Assembly (NCBI RefSeq): GCF_024053505.1
Contig: NZ_JAMXQS010000008.1
Span: 1-64,000 of the forward strand
Reading direction: 5' to 3'
Length of the DNA: 64,000 nucleotides
DNA from: Mesorhizobium liriopis
GTDB lineage: Bacteria > Pseudomonadota > Alphaproteobacteria > Rhizobiales > Rhizobiaceae
Part shown: positions 57,383-64,000 of the stretch, one piece after another
Numbering within the stretch: position 1 is the first letter of the stretch
Layout of the letters: each line of letters starts with the position of its first letter
The notes under the pieces: model-generated
The model's input: the letters and a program-made list of their open reading frames with translations, nothing else
What the model was told of the DNA's origin: nothing
Databases searched by the model: none
Program-made: the position numbers and the translations under genes

Positions 57383-58926
57383 TGGATACGTTCGCGCTTC
57401 TGGGCCAGGGCCTCGTTACCGCCTTCGAGCTTCAGAACCTTCTTTACGCGCTGATCGGCGTGACGCTCGGCACGGCAGTCGGCGTGCTTCCCGGCATCGG
57501 CCCGGCGCTCACCGTGGCCCTGCTTCTGCCTGTCACCTACAAGCTCGACCCCGCCGGCTCGCTGATCATGTTCGCGGGCATCTATTATGGCGGCATGTAT
57601 GGCGGCTCGACCACCTCGATCCTGCTCAACACGCCGGGCGAGAGCGCTTCGATCGTGACCGCGCTCGAAGGCAACAAGATGGCCCGAAAGGGCAGGGGCG
57701 GGCCGGCTCTCGCGACCGCCGCCATCGGCTCCTTCGTCGCCGGCCTGCTCGCGACGCTGGGTCTGGCCTTCATCGCGCCGAGCGTGGTGAGCTTCGCGCT
57801 GTCCTTCGGCCCGGCCGAATATTTCGCGCTGATGCTCTTGGCCTTCATGACGGTTTCGGCCGCCTTCGGCGATTCGACCCTGCGCGGCCTGACCTCGCTC
57901 TTTCTGGGTCTGGCGCTCGGCCTGATCGGCATCGACCAGCTGACGGGACAGGCACGCCTCGTCTTCGGCCTGCCCAACCTTTTCGACGGCATTTCGGTGA
58001 CCACGCTCGCGGTCGCGCTCTTCGCGATCGGCGAGACGCTCGCAGTGGCCGCGAGCCACCAGACCGGTGACGAGAAGGTGGAGGCGGTGAAGGGCTCGGT
58101 CTGGATGAACCGCGAGGACTGGCGGCGGTCATGGATGCCATGGCTGCGCGGCACGGCGATCGGTTTCCCCATCGGCGCGATGCCGGCGGGTGGCGCGGAC
58201 GTGTCGAGCTTCCTGTCCTATTCGGCGGAGCGCAACTTCTCGAAGCACCCTGAGGAGTTCGGTCATGGCGCGATCGAGGGTGTCGCCGGCCCTGAGGCCG
58301 CGAACAACGCGTCGGCCGCCGGCACGCTGGTGCCGCTCCTGACGCTCGGTCTGCCGACCACGGCGACCGCTGCGATCATGCTGGCGGGCTTCCAGCAGTT
58401 CGGGCTTCAGCCGGGTCCGCTGCTGTTTGCCACCAATGCGCCGCTGGTCTGGGGCCTGATCGCGAGCCTCTTGGTCGCGAACTTCATGCTTCTGGTTCTG
58501 AACCTGCCCCTGATCGGGCTTTGGGTGAAGCTGCTGACCATCCCGCGGCCGTGGCTCTATGCCGGCATTCTGGTCTTTGCGACGCTCGGCACCATCGGTG
58601 CGGATGCTTCGACGACCTATCTCGGGGGAATTCCCGTCGCCTTCGGGCTGGGGCTTCTGATGCTGTTCGGATTGCTCGGCTATGGCTTGCGCCGCTTCGG
58701 CTATCCGATCGCGCCCGTGGTGGTGGGTCTGATCCTGGGGCCGATGGCGGAGAAGAGCCTGCGTCAGGCACTCCAGATCAGCCAGGGCAATCCGAGCGCG
58801 CTGTTCCATTCATGGATCGCGATCGTGCTCTGGGTGCTGGCCTTCACGGCACTTCTCTTGCCGCTCTACCTGCGCATGCGGGGCAGAGGCAAAGTGCTCT
58901 CGCAGTTCGGGACCGACGAGGACTGA
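57382..58926 (+). CDS. tctA: Tripartite tricarboxylate transporter large membrane subunit
   Basis: A 514-residue integral membrane protein with about eleven helices, the sodium- or proton-coupled channel of the system. [17 protein letters not shown] and [20 protein letters not shown] are the TctA signatures, repeated in related form in the second half ([16 protein letters not shown]). The ATG overlaps the tctB stop. The operon ends at a hairpin at 58940-58960. Confidence 0.95.
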   Translation: MDTFALLGQGLVTAFELQNLLYALIGVTLGTAVGVLPGIGPALTVALLLPVTYKLDPAGSLIMFAGIYYGGMYGGSTTSILLNTPGESASIVTALEGNKMARKGRGGPALATAAIGSFVAGLLATLGLAFIAPSVVSFALSFGPAEYFALMLLAFMTVSAAFGDSTLRGLTSLFLGLALGLIGIDQLTGQARLVFGLPNLFDGISVTTLAVALFAIGETLAVAASHQTGDEKVEAVKGSVWMNREDWRRSWMPWLRGTAIGFPIGAMPAGGADVSSFLSYSAERNFSKHPEEFGHGAIEGVAGPEAANNASAAGTLVPLLTLGLPTTATAAIMLAGFQQFGLQPGPLLFATNAPLVWGLIASLLVANFMLLVLNLPLIGLWVKLLTIPRPWLYAGILVFATLGTIGADASTTYLGGIPVAFGLGLLMLFGLLGYGLRRFGYPIAPVVVGLILGPMAEKSLRQALQISQGNPSALFHSWIAIVLWVLAFTALLLPLYLRMRGRGKVLSQFGTDED

Positions 58927-58939
58927 GATAGCGCGGACT

Positions 58940-58960
58940 GAGAACCCGAAACGGGTTCTC
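58940..58960. terminator. Hairpin after tctA
   Basis: GAGAACCCG-AAA-CGGGTTCTC is a perfect 9-base-arm hairpin followed by GTTCG. The T run is weak. It stands between the convergent tctA and the small gene at 58981-59142 and may serve both. Confidence 0.6.
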
Positions 58961-58980
58961 GTTCGTGCGAACTCTGGATG

Positions 58981-59142
58981 TCAGAGCTTGATCTGACGGA
59001 ACGTTGCCGGCTCGATGCCGAGCTGCTGAAGGTCACGGGCCTTGGGCTGGCGACGACCGTCAAGGGCTGCCGAAACGGCGATGGCGCTGCCGAGAGCATC
59101 GAAGATGCTGCGAATGCGGCTGGGGCGCGACTGCATGGTCAT
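58981..59142 (-). CDS. Small DUF1127-like protein (53 aa)
   Basis: A 53-residue protein starting MTMQSRPSRIRSIFDALGSA and ending with QQLGIEPATFRQIKL. The end recalls the DUF1127 pattern (LxDLGIxxxxF), whose members are small RNA-binding or stress-linked proteins in alphaproteobacteria; the resemblance is partial. AGGAAACC upstream supports the start at 59142; an ATG six codons earlier is possible. It is divergent from the rimP operon. Confidence 0.6.
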   Translation of the reverse strand: MTMQSRPSRIRSIFDALGSAIAVSAALDGRRQPKARDLQQLGIEPATFRQIKL

Positions 59143-59264
59143 GATGGTTTCCTGTTTCATTGTGCGATGCAACATAGATAATATGTCGCGTGGCCTTGGG
59201 TGAGGGATAAGATCGCAGGCCAGCCATGCTGAACTGCATGGACTGTGAACGAATGCGGATCGAC

Positions 59265-59293
59265 TTGCATTCGGGGGGCAGCCAAGCTATATG
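59265..59293 (+). promoter_or_regulatory. Probable promoter of the rimP-nusA-infB operon
   Basis: TTGCAT at 59265-59270 and TATATG at 59288-59293 are separated by 17 bases. The predicted transcript starts near 59300, giving a leader of about 80 bases before rimP that contains a terminator-like hairpin. Confidence 0.6.
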
Positions 59294-59322
59294 CGCCCCA
59301 TATTCTTGGTCGGTTTGACGAA

Positions 59323-59352
59323 GAGTGGGTCCACCCGGTCCCGCTCTTTTTT
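59323..59352 (+). terminator. Terminator-like attenuator hairpin in the rimP leader
   Basis: GAGTGGG pairs with CCCGCTC (one G-T pair) around ten bases and is followed by TTTTTT. It sits about 25 bases into the predicted leader and 27 bases before the rimP ATG, so it cannot end an upstream gene on this strand without also governing the operon. It is a candidate attenuator through which NusA could control its own operon. Confidence 0.65.
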
Positions 59353-59379
59353 GTTTCCGGCCCCTCGTTCAGGACCCTG

Positions 59380-60009
59380 ATGACGGCTGAAAGCTTTAAC
59401 GACGATCGGCTTATCCGCGAAAGTGGTTCGGACGCCCGTGTGGCGGCCATCGTCGCGCCTGTGATCGAGCCACTGGGTTTCCGCCTCGTGCGGGTTCGCG
59501 TTTCAGGGCAGAACGGCTTGACGCTGCAGATCATGGCCGAGCGCCATGACGGCACCATGAGCGTCGAGGATTGCGAGACGGTGAGCCGTGCGGTGTCGCC
59601 CGTGCTGGACGAGGCCGACCCGATCCCCGACGCCTATCATCTCGAAGTGTCTTCGCCCGGCATCGACCGGCCGCTGGTGCGTGCCAGCGATTTTTCCGAT
59701 TGGGCCGGCCACGTCGCCAAGCTCGAAACCTCGGTGATGGTGGATGGCCGCAAGCGCTTTCGCGGCAAGCTCGGGGTTCCGGAAAACGGCCATGTGGTGA
59801 TCGAGCGCGACGCGGCGTCCTATGGTGACGCGCCGACCGTTTCGATCCCGCTCGACGCGATTTCCGACGCGCGCCTCATTCTGACGGACGAACTGATCCG
59901 CGAGGCGCTCGCCAAGGACAAGAAGGCCCGCCAGGCCGCCAAGCGCGGCGAAGTGGGCAACGACAACGAACCGGCGGACGACGAAGACGTCTCTGCTGAC
60001 GAAGAGTAG
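59380..60009 (+). CDS. rimP: Ribosome maturation factor RimP
   Basis: A 209-residue protein needed for 30S subunit assembly. [27 protein letters not shown] carries the RimP signature, with [11 protein letters not shown] upstream. The C-terminus is a long acidic and basic tail ([11 protein letters not shown]), common in rhizobia. AGGA five bases ahead supports the ATG at 59380; the frame extends to 59245 but would include the terminator hairpin. It is first in the rimP-nusA-ylxR-infB operon. Confidence 0.95.
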   Translation: MTAESFNDDRLIRESGSDARVAAIVAPVIEPLGFRLVRVRVSGQNGLTLQIMAERHDGTMSVEDCETVSRAVSPVLDEADPIPDAYHLEVSSPGIDRPLVRASDFSDWAGHVAKLETSVMVDGRKRFRGKLGVPENGHVVIERDAASYGDAPTVSIPLDAISDARLILTDELIREALAKDKKARQAAKRGEVGNDNEPADDEDVSADEE

Positions 60010-60106
60010 TAATTCCAGCAAAAGTGCGCAGCGGTTTTGCGTGCGGAATTACGAGAAAGAAGAGATGGAGCATTTGCGATGAATCTTGATTCATCGGAAG
60101 TGCTCC
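60010..60106. repeat. Rhizobiales-type intergenic mosaic repeat between rimP and nusA
   Basis: Two hairpins in tandem fill the gap. TAATTCC (60010-60016) pairs with GGAATTA (60045-60051), with GCAAAA and TTTTGC arms inside. GGAGCA (60067-60072) pairs with TGCTCC (60101-60106), with CGATGAAT and ATTCATCG inside. The AAAGTGCGCAGCGGTTTTGCG unit followed by an AAGAGATGGAGC unit is the form of the RIME-type mosaic elements seen many times in rhizobial genomes, from memory. It begins right after the rimP stop and lies within an operon. Confidence 0.7.
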
Positions 60107-60125
60107 GACACAAGGGAGAGTGACT

Positions 60126-61724
60126 ATGGCCGTCAGCGCCAACAGGCTCGAGCTTCTGCAGATTGCGGACGCCGTCGCGCGCGAAAAGTCGATCGACAAG
60201 ACCATCGTGATCGCCGCCATGGCGGACGCCATCCAGAAGGCCGCGCGCTCGCGCTACGGCCAGGAAACCAATATCCGCGCCGACATCAACCCGAACACCG
60301 GCGAGATGAAGCTGCAGCGCCTGATGGAAGTGGTCGAGACGGTCGAGGAATATGACCGCGAGATCGCGCTCGAGGACGCGCGCCGCCGCAACCCCGATGC
60401 GCAGGTCGGCGACTTCATCGCCGAGCAGCTGCCGCCCATGGATTTCGGTCGCATCGCCGCCCAGAGCGCCAAGCAGGTGATCGTGCAGAAGGTGCGCGAG
60501 GCCGAGCGCGACCGCCAGTATGACGAATACAAGGATCGCATCGGCGAGATCGTCAACGGCACGGTCAAGCGCGCCGAATACGGCAATGTCATCGTGGATC
60601 TGGGCCGTGGAGAGGGCATCGTCCGCCGCGATGAGCTGATCCCGCGCGAGAACTACAAGTATGGCGACCGCATCCGCGCCTATGTCTATGACGTGCGCCG
60701 CGAGCAGCGCGGGCCGCAGATCTTCCTGTCGCGCACCCATCCGCAGTTCATGGCGAAGCTCTTCACCATGGAAGTGCCGGAGATCTATGACGGCATCATC
60801 GAGATCAAGTCGGTGGCTCGCGATCCGGGCTCGCGCGCCAAGATCGCGGTGACGAGCCGCGATTCCTCGATCGATCCGGTCGGCGCCTGCGTCGGCATGC
60901 GCGGCTCGCGCGTGCAGGCCGTGGTCGGCGAGTTGCAGGGCGAGAAGATCGACATCATTCCGTGGTCGCCGTCCGCCGCCTCCTTTATCGTCAATGCGCT
61001 GCAGCCGGCGGAAGTCGCCAAGGTCGTTCTCGACGAGGACGCCGAGCGTATTGAAGTCGTGGTGCCGGATGACCAACTGTCTCTGGCGATCGGCCGTCGC
61101 GGCCAGAACGTCCGTCTCGCTTCGCAGCTGACGGGCTGGGACATCGACATCCTTACCGAGGAAGAAGAAAGCTCGCGCCGCCAGAAGGAGTTCACCGAGC
61201 GTTCGGCCCTCTTCATGGACGCGCTCAACGTGGACGAGATGGTGGGCCAGGTTCTGGCGTCCGAAGGCTTCTCGACGGTCGAGGAAGTGGCTTACGTCGA
61301 TGCGGACGAGATTTCGTCCATTGACGGGTTCGACGAGGAAACCGCGACCGAGATCCAGTCGCGTGCGCGTGAGTATCTGGAGCGTATCGAGGCCGAGCAC
61401 GATGCCAAGCGTCGTGAACTGGGCGTCGAGGACGAGCTTCGCGAGATCCCCGGCATCACGACCGCGATGCTGGTGGCGCTCGGCGAAGACGGCGTGAAGA
61501 CGGTCGAGGACTTCGCCGGCTATGCGGTGGACGACCTGACCGGCTGGAAAGAGCGCAAGGACGGGGAAACCAAGACCTTCCCCGGCATCCTGACGCCTTT
61601 CGAGGTTTCGCGCCAGGACGCGGAAGCGATGGTCATGGCGGCCCGTTTGAAGGCCGGCTGGATCGAAGAAGAAGAACTCGGCTCGGACGAGGCGGACGAC
61701 GCCTCCACCGAAGCGGCCGAGTAA
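60126..61724 (+). CDS. nusA: Transcription termination/antitermination factor NusA
   Basis: A 532-residue RNA-polymerase-binding factor. The N-terminal domain spans about 1-130, S1 about 135-200 ([18 protein letters not shown]), and two KH domains about 230-345 ([20 protein letters not shown], then [16 protein letters not shown]). Two C-terminal helix-hairpin repeats and an acidic tail follow. GGGAGAG six bases ahead of the ATG at 60126 fixes the start over a GTG two codons earlier. It lies after the mosaic repeat and before ylxR. Confidence 0.97.
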   Translation: MAVSANRLELLQIADAVAREKSIDKTIVIAAMADAIQKAARSRYGQETNIRADINPNTGEMKLQRLMEVVETVEEYDREIALEDARRRNPDAQVGDFIAEQLPPMDFGRIAAQSAKQVIVQKVREAERDRQYDEYKDRIGEIVNGTVKRAEYGNVIVDLGRGEGIVRRDELIPRENYKYGDRIRAYVYDVRREQRGPQIFLSRTHPQFMAKLFTMEVPEIYDGIIEIKSVARDPGSRAKIAVTSRDSSIDPVGACVGMRGSRVQAVVGELQGEKIDIIPWSPSAASFIVNALQPAEVAKVVLDEDAERIEVVVPDDQLSLAIGRRGQNVRLASQLTGWDIDILTEEEESSRRQKEFTERSALFMDALNVDEMVGQVLASEGFSTVEEVAYVDADEISSIDGFDEETATEIQSRAREYLERIEAEHDAKRRELGVEDELREIPGITTAMLVALGEDGVKTVEDFAGYAVDDLTGWKERKDGETKTFPGILTPFEVSRQDAEAMVMAARLKAGWIEEEELGSDEADDASTEAAE

Positions 61725-61748
61725 GGGCAGTGGTTTGGAGCGCGACAC

Positions 61749-62426
61749 ATGGGCAGGGAGGCAGTCGAAGACATGAACGACCGCACTTGCATCGTGTCGC
61801 GCCAGGCCGGCAGCTCGGATGAGCTGATCCGTTTCGTCGCAGGGCCCGACAATTCCGTCGTGCCCGACCTGAAGCGCTCGCTCCCTGGGCGCGGCTGCTG
61901 GGTGACGGGCACGCGCGATAGCGTGGAAAAGGCGCTCAAGCGCAAGCTGTTTCCCCGCGCGCTCAAGGCCGAGGTGCAAGCGTCAGCCGACTTGCCCGCA
62001 AATCTCGACACCCTACTTGTTCGGAATGCGCTCGGCGCATTGGGTCTTGCGCGCAAGGCGGGAAGCCTCGTTTTCGGCGCGGCTCAGGTCGAGAAGGCCG
62101 TACGCTCCGGCCGTGCCGCCTTCGTGCTTCACGCGACCGAAGCCTCACCTGACGGCATTCGCAAGATCACGAATGCGCGACACGCGGTCCTCCACATGGA
62201 TGGACCCGCCATCGAAGCCTACAAACTGTTCTCCGAGGCCGAATTGGGTTTGGCATTGGGTGGGACAAATGTGATACATGCTGCCGTGCTCAGCGAAGGC
62301 GCTGGCAAGGCGGTGGAAAAGCGCGTGCAGGCGCTCCATCGGTACCGGGGAGGTGGCTCCCCCGACAGCCGTTCAATGGATCAAGCGACTGCGCCCCAAG
62401 ACGACGCCGCGAAGGATATGGAATGA
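61749..62426 (+). CDS. YlxR-L7Ae fusion RNA-binding protein
   Basis: A 225-residue fusion. Residues about 8-85 are a YlxR/DUF448 domain ([21 protein letters not shown]). Residues about 90-190 are an L7Ae/L30e-like kink-turn-binding domain ([26 protein letters not shown]). In Firmicutes these are two genes (ylxR, ylxQ) between nusA and infB; fused forms are common in alphaproteobacteria. The start at 61749 has GGAG nine bases ahead; 61773 is an alternative. The stop overlaps the infB ATG as ATGA. Confidence 0.93.
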   Translation: MGREAVEDMNDRTCIVSRQAGSSDELIRFVAGPDNSVVPDLKRSLPGRGCWVTGTRDSVEKALKRKLFPRALKAEVQASADLPANLDTLLVRNALGALGLARKAGSLVFGAAQVEKAVRSGRAAFVLHATEASPDGIRKITNARHAVLHMDGPAIEAYKLFSEAELGLALGGTNVIHAAVLSEGAGKAVEKRVQALHRYRGGGSPDSRSMDQATAPQDDAAKDME

Positions 62427-64000
62427 GTGATACCAAGACAGGTGACGACAAGACGCTGAGCGTGAGCGGCAAGCTGACGCTGAAGCGTCCGGGCCTCGAG
62501 CAGGGCACGGTGCGCCAGAATTTCAGCCATGGTCGCACCAAGTCTGTCGTCGTCGAGACGAAGAAGCGCAAGTTCAACGTGCCGGGCACCGAGGCGCCTG
62601 CAGCAGCACCCGCGCCCGCCGCGGGCGGCCTGAAGCCGCGTCCGGCGGCCCCGGCTGCCGCTGCCCCCGCGCCGCAGGCCCCTGCCGCGCAAACGCCGCC
62701 TCCCGCGCCGACGCCGCGCCCGGCGGCACCGGCACCCGCTCCGGCACCTCAGGCTGCGACGCCTGCCCCAGCACCTCAGGCCGCGACGCCGGCTCCAGCA
62801 CCTGCCGCGCCTCAGGCACCAGCAGCGATTGCCGCTGCTGAGCCGACGCCCGCGCCGGCTCCAACACCAGCACCTCAGCCGGCCGCCGCAGCACCCGTTG
62901 CTCAGCCTCGTGCCGAGACGCCAAGCGCACCGGCACCTCAGGCTTCCGCTCCGGCTCCGCGCCCCGCCGCGCCTTCCGCGCCGCAGGGTCAGCGTCCGGG
63001 TGGGCCTGCGCCGCAGGGCGGACGTCCCGGTTATCAGGGTCAGGGTTATCAAGGCCAGCGCTCGGGTGGTCCGGGCGGTGGTGGCCGTCCCAACGATCGT
63101 CCGCAGGGCGGCCGTCCGGGTGGCGCGCCTTACGGTCAGCGTTCGGGTGGTGGCGGCGAAGGCCGTGACCGTGATCGCGACCGCTCGCGTGGTCCTCAGC
63201 AGAACCGCAGCGGTGGCGGCGGCATGGTGTTGAACTCGCTCTCGCAGAGCGAGATGGAAGCCCGCCGTCGTGCCCTGGCATCAGCCGGTGCGCGTGAGCA
63301 GGAAGATCGTGCGCGCGCTGCCGACGATGCGCGTCGCCGCGCCGAGGAGGATGAGCGCCGCCGTCGCGAGCGTGAAGAATCCGCGCGCCGTCAGGCCGAG
63401 GAAGAGGCACGCATCCAGAAGGAAGCGGAAGACCGCCGTCGCGCCGAGGAAGACGCCAAGCGCCGCGCCCCGCGCGCCGAACTGGTCAACTCGTCTGACG
63501 ACGAGGAGGAGGGCGACCGCCGTCCGGCTCGTGGCGCGGGTGCAGGTGCCGGTGCTGCGGCCCGTCCCGCACCGCGTCTTGCCGCGCGCCCCGATGCCAA
63601 CCGTACGCCGGCCCGCACCCGTCCGGGTGGCGATGACCGCCGTCGCGGCAAGCTGACGGTCAGTGCTGCGACGTCCGACGACGATGCGCGTTCGCGCTCT
63701 CTTTCGGCGATGCGTCGCCGGCAGGAGAAGTTCAAGCGTGCGATGTACGAACAGCCGCGCGAGAAGATCACCCGCGAGGTGGTTCTGCCTGAAACCATCA
63801 CTATCCAGGAACTCGCTCAGCGTATGTCCGAGCGCGCCGTGGAAGTGGTGAAGTACTTCATGAAGCAGGGCCAGATCATGAAGCCCGGCGACGTGATCGA
63901 TGCGGATACCGCCGAGCTGGTCGCGTCCGAATTCGGCCACACCGTGCGCCGCGTGGCGGAAAGCGACATCGAGGAAGGCCTCTTCGACATCGCCGATCGT
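62423..64000 (+). CDS. infB: Translation initiation factor IF-2 (partial, N-terminal 526 codons)
   Basis: The gene runs off the right edge in frame; 526 codons are visible. After a short N-terminal motif ([19 protein letters not shown]) come about 200 residues of alanine/proline and glycine/arginine repeats, then a charged coiled-coil rich in R and E (about 270-360), and the IF2_N domain near the end ([20 protein letters not shown]). The GTPase domain is beyond the window. The long low-complexity region is typical of alphaproteobacterial IF-2. It overlaps the ylxR gene by four bases. Confidence 0.95.
   Translation, partial: MSDTKTGDDKTLSVSGKLTLKRPGLEQGTVRQNFSHGRTKSVVVETKKRKFNVPGTEAPAAAPAPAAGGLKPRPAAPAAAAPAPQAPAAQTPPPAPTPRPAAPAPAPAPQAATPAPAPQAATPAPAPAAPQAPAAIAAAEPTPAPAPTPAPQPAAAAPVAQPRAETPSAPAPQASAPAPRPAAPSAPQGQRPGGPAPQGGRPGYQGQGYQGQRSGGPGGGGRPNDRPQGGRPGGAPYGQRSGGGGEGRDRDRDRSRGPQQNRSGGGGMVLNSLSQSEMEARRRALASAGAREQEDRARAADDARRRAEEDERRRREREESARRQAEEEARIQKEAEDRRRAEEDAKRRAPRAELVNSSDDEEEGDRRPARGAGAGAGAAARPAPRLAARPDANRTPARTRPGGDDRRRGKLTVSAATSDDDARSRSLSAMRRRQEKFKRAMYEQPREKITREVVLPETITIQELAQRMSERAVEVVKYFMKQGQIMKPGDVIDADTAELVASEFGHTVRRVAESDIEEGLFDIADR

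Noticed and set aside
59820-61979. 719-codon open frame on the minus strand over nusA
   Set aside because: It is antisense to rimP, nusA and ylxR, which have clear motifs. Long antisense frames are expected in GC-rich codon-biased genes.

Overview
This 64 kb window is chromosomal DNA of a high-GC alphaproteobacterium, most likely in the Hyphomicrobiales (Rhizobiales). The evidence is the conserved block tsaB-rimI-plsC-miaB-phoH-ybeY-corC-lnt-HTH-metK-trmB followed by rimP-nusA-ylxR-infB, the HWE/HisKA_2 histidine kinases, a perfect Irr-type iron control element, a probable sigma-EcfG promoter, and a Rhizobiales-type intergenic mosaic repeat. I do not assign a genus. I saw no tRNA, rRNA, CRISPR array, transposase or integrase.

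Layout. 1-7.1 kb: the end of a probable TetR regulator, then the full histidine-utilisation locus. hutF-hutC reads left and hutI-hutH-hutU reads right, from a shared control region with a HutC-like operator. A REP-like inverted repeat separates hutH from hutU. 7.2-8.7 kb: an exported cyclase-family protein and a small arginine-rich Tat-type protein. 8.9-18.2 kb: gyrB, a PAS-HWE kinase, a single-domain response regulator, a cytochrome P450, a LOV-domain kinase and a zinc alcohol dehydrogenase. 18.2-25.8 kb: a membrane protein, a Crp/Fnr regulator, yraN-rsmI, hemW-rdgB-VOC-rph and a LysE exporter. 25.9-37.2 kb: cysK, a DUF892 stress protein, a ZnT9-like CDF transporter, hrcA, a GNAT, a second PAS-HWE kinase, a divergent NmrA/LysR pair, and a yigZ/PAP2/small-DMT set. 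A cysteine-containing small protein lies under an Irr box.

37.3-43.2 kb: lepA, then a visibly AT-richer island (about 39.1-42.2 kb) carrying two overlapping genes. One encodes a HARE-HTH protein. The other encodes a 624-residue protein with a C-terminal nucleoside-phosphorylase domain of the kind used as ATP/nucleoside-cleaving immune effectors. This is the best candidate for an undescribed defence system here. A hypothetical gene peppered with short CTTCGACARGCTCAG-type repeats follows.

43.3-64 kb: a hydantoinase/oxoprolinase gene, then the tRNA-modification, ribosome-maturation and envelope block down to trmB. Next come a tctCBA tripartite tricarboxylate transporter operon and the rimP-nusA-ylxR-infB operon, which runs off the right edge. 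The rimP leader contains a promoter and an intrinsic-terminator-like hairpin, so it may be attenuated. A mosaic repeat sits between rimP and nusA. Many genes overlap by 1-4 bases (ATGA, TGATG, GTGA, TTGA), which implies translational coupling. Starts at TTG or GTG are common.
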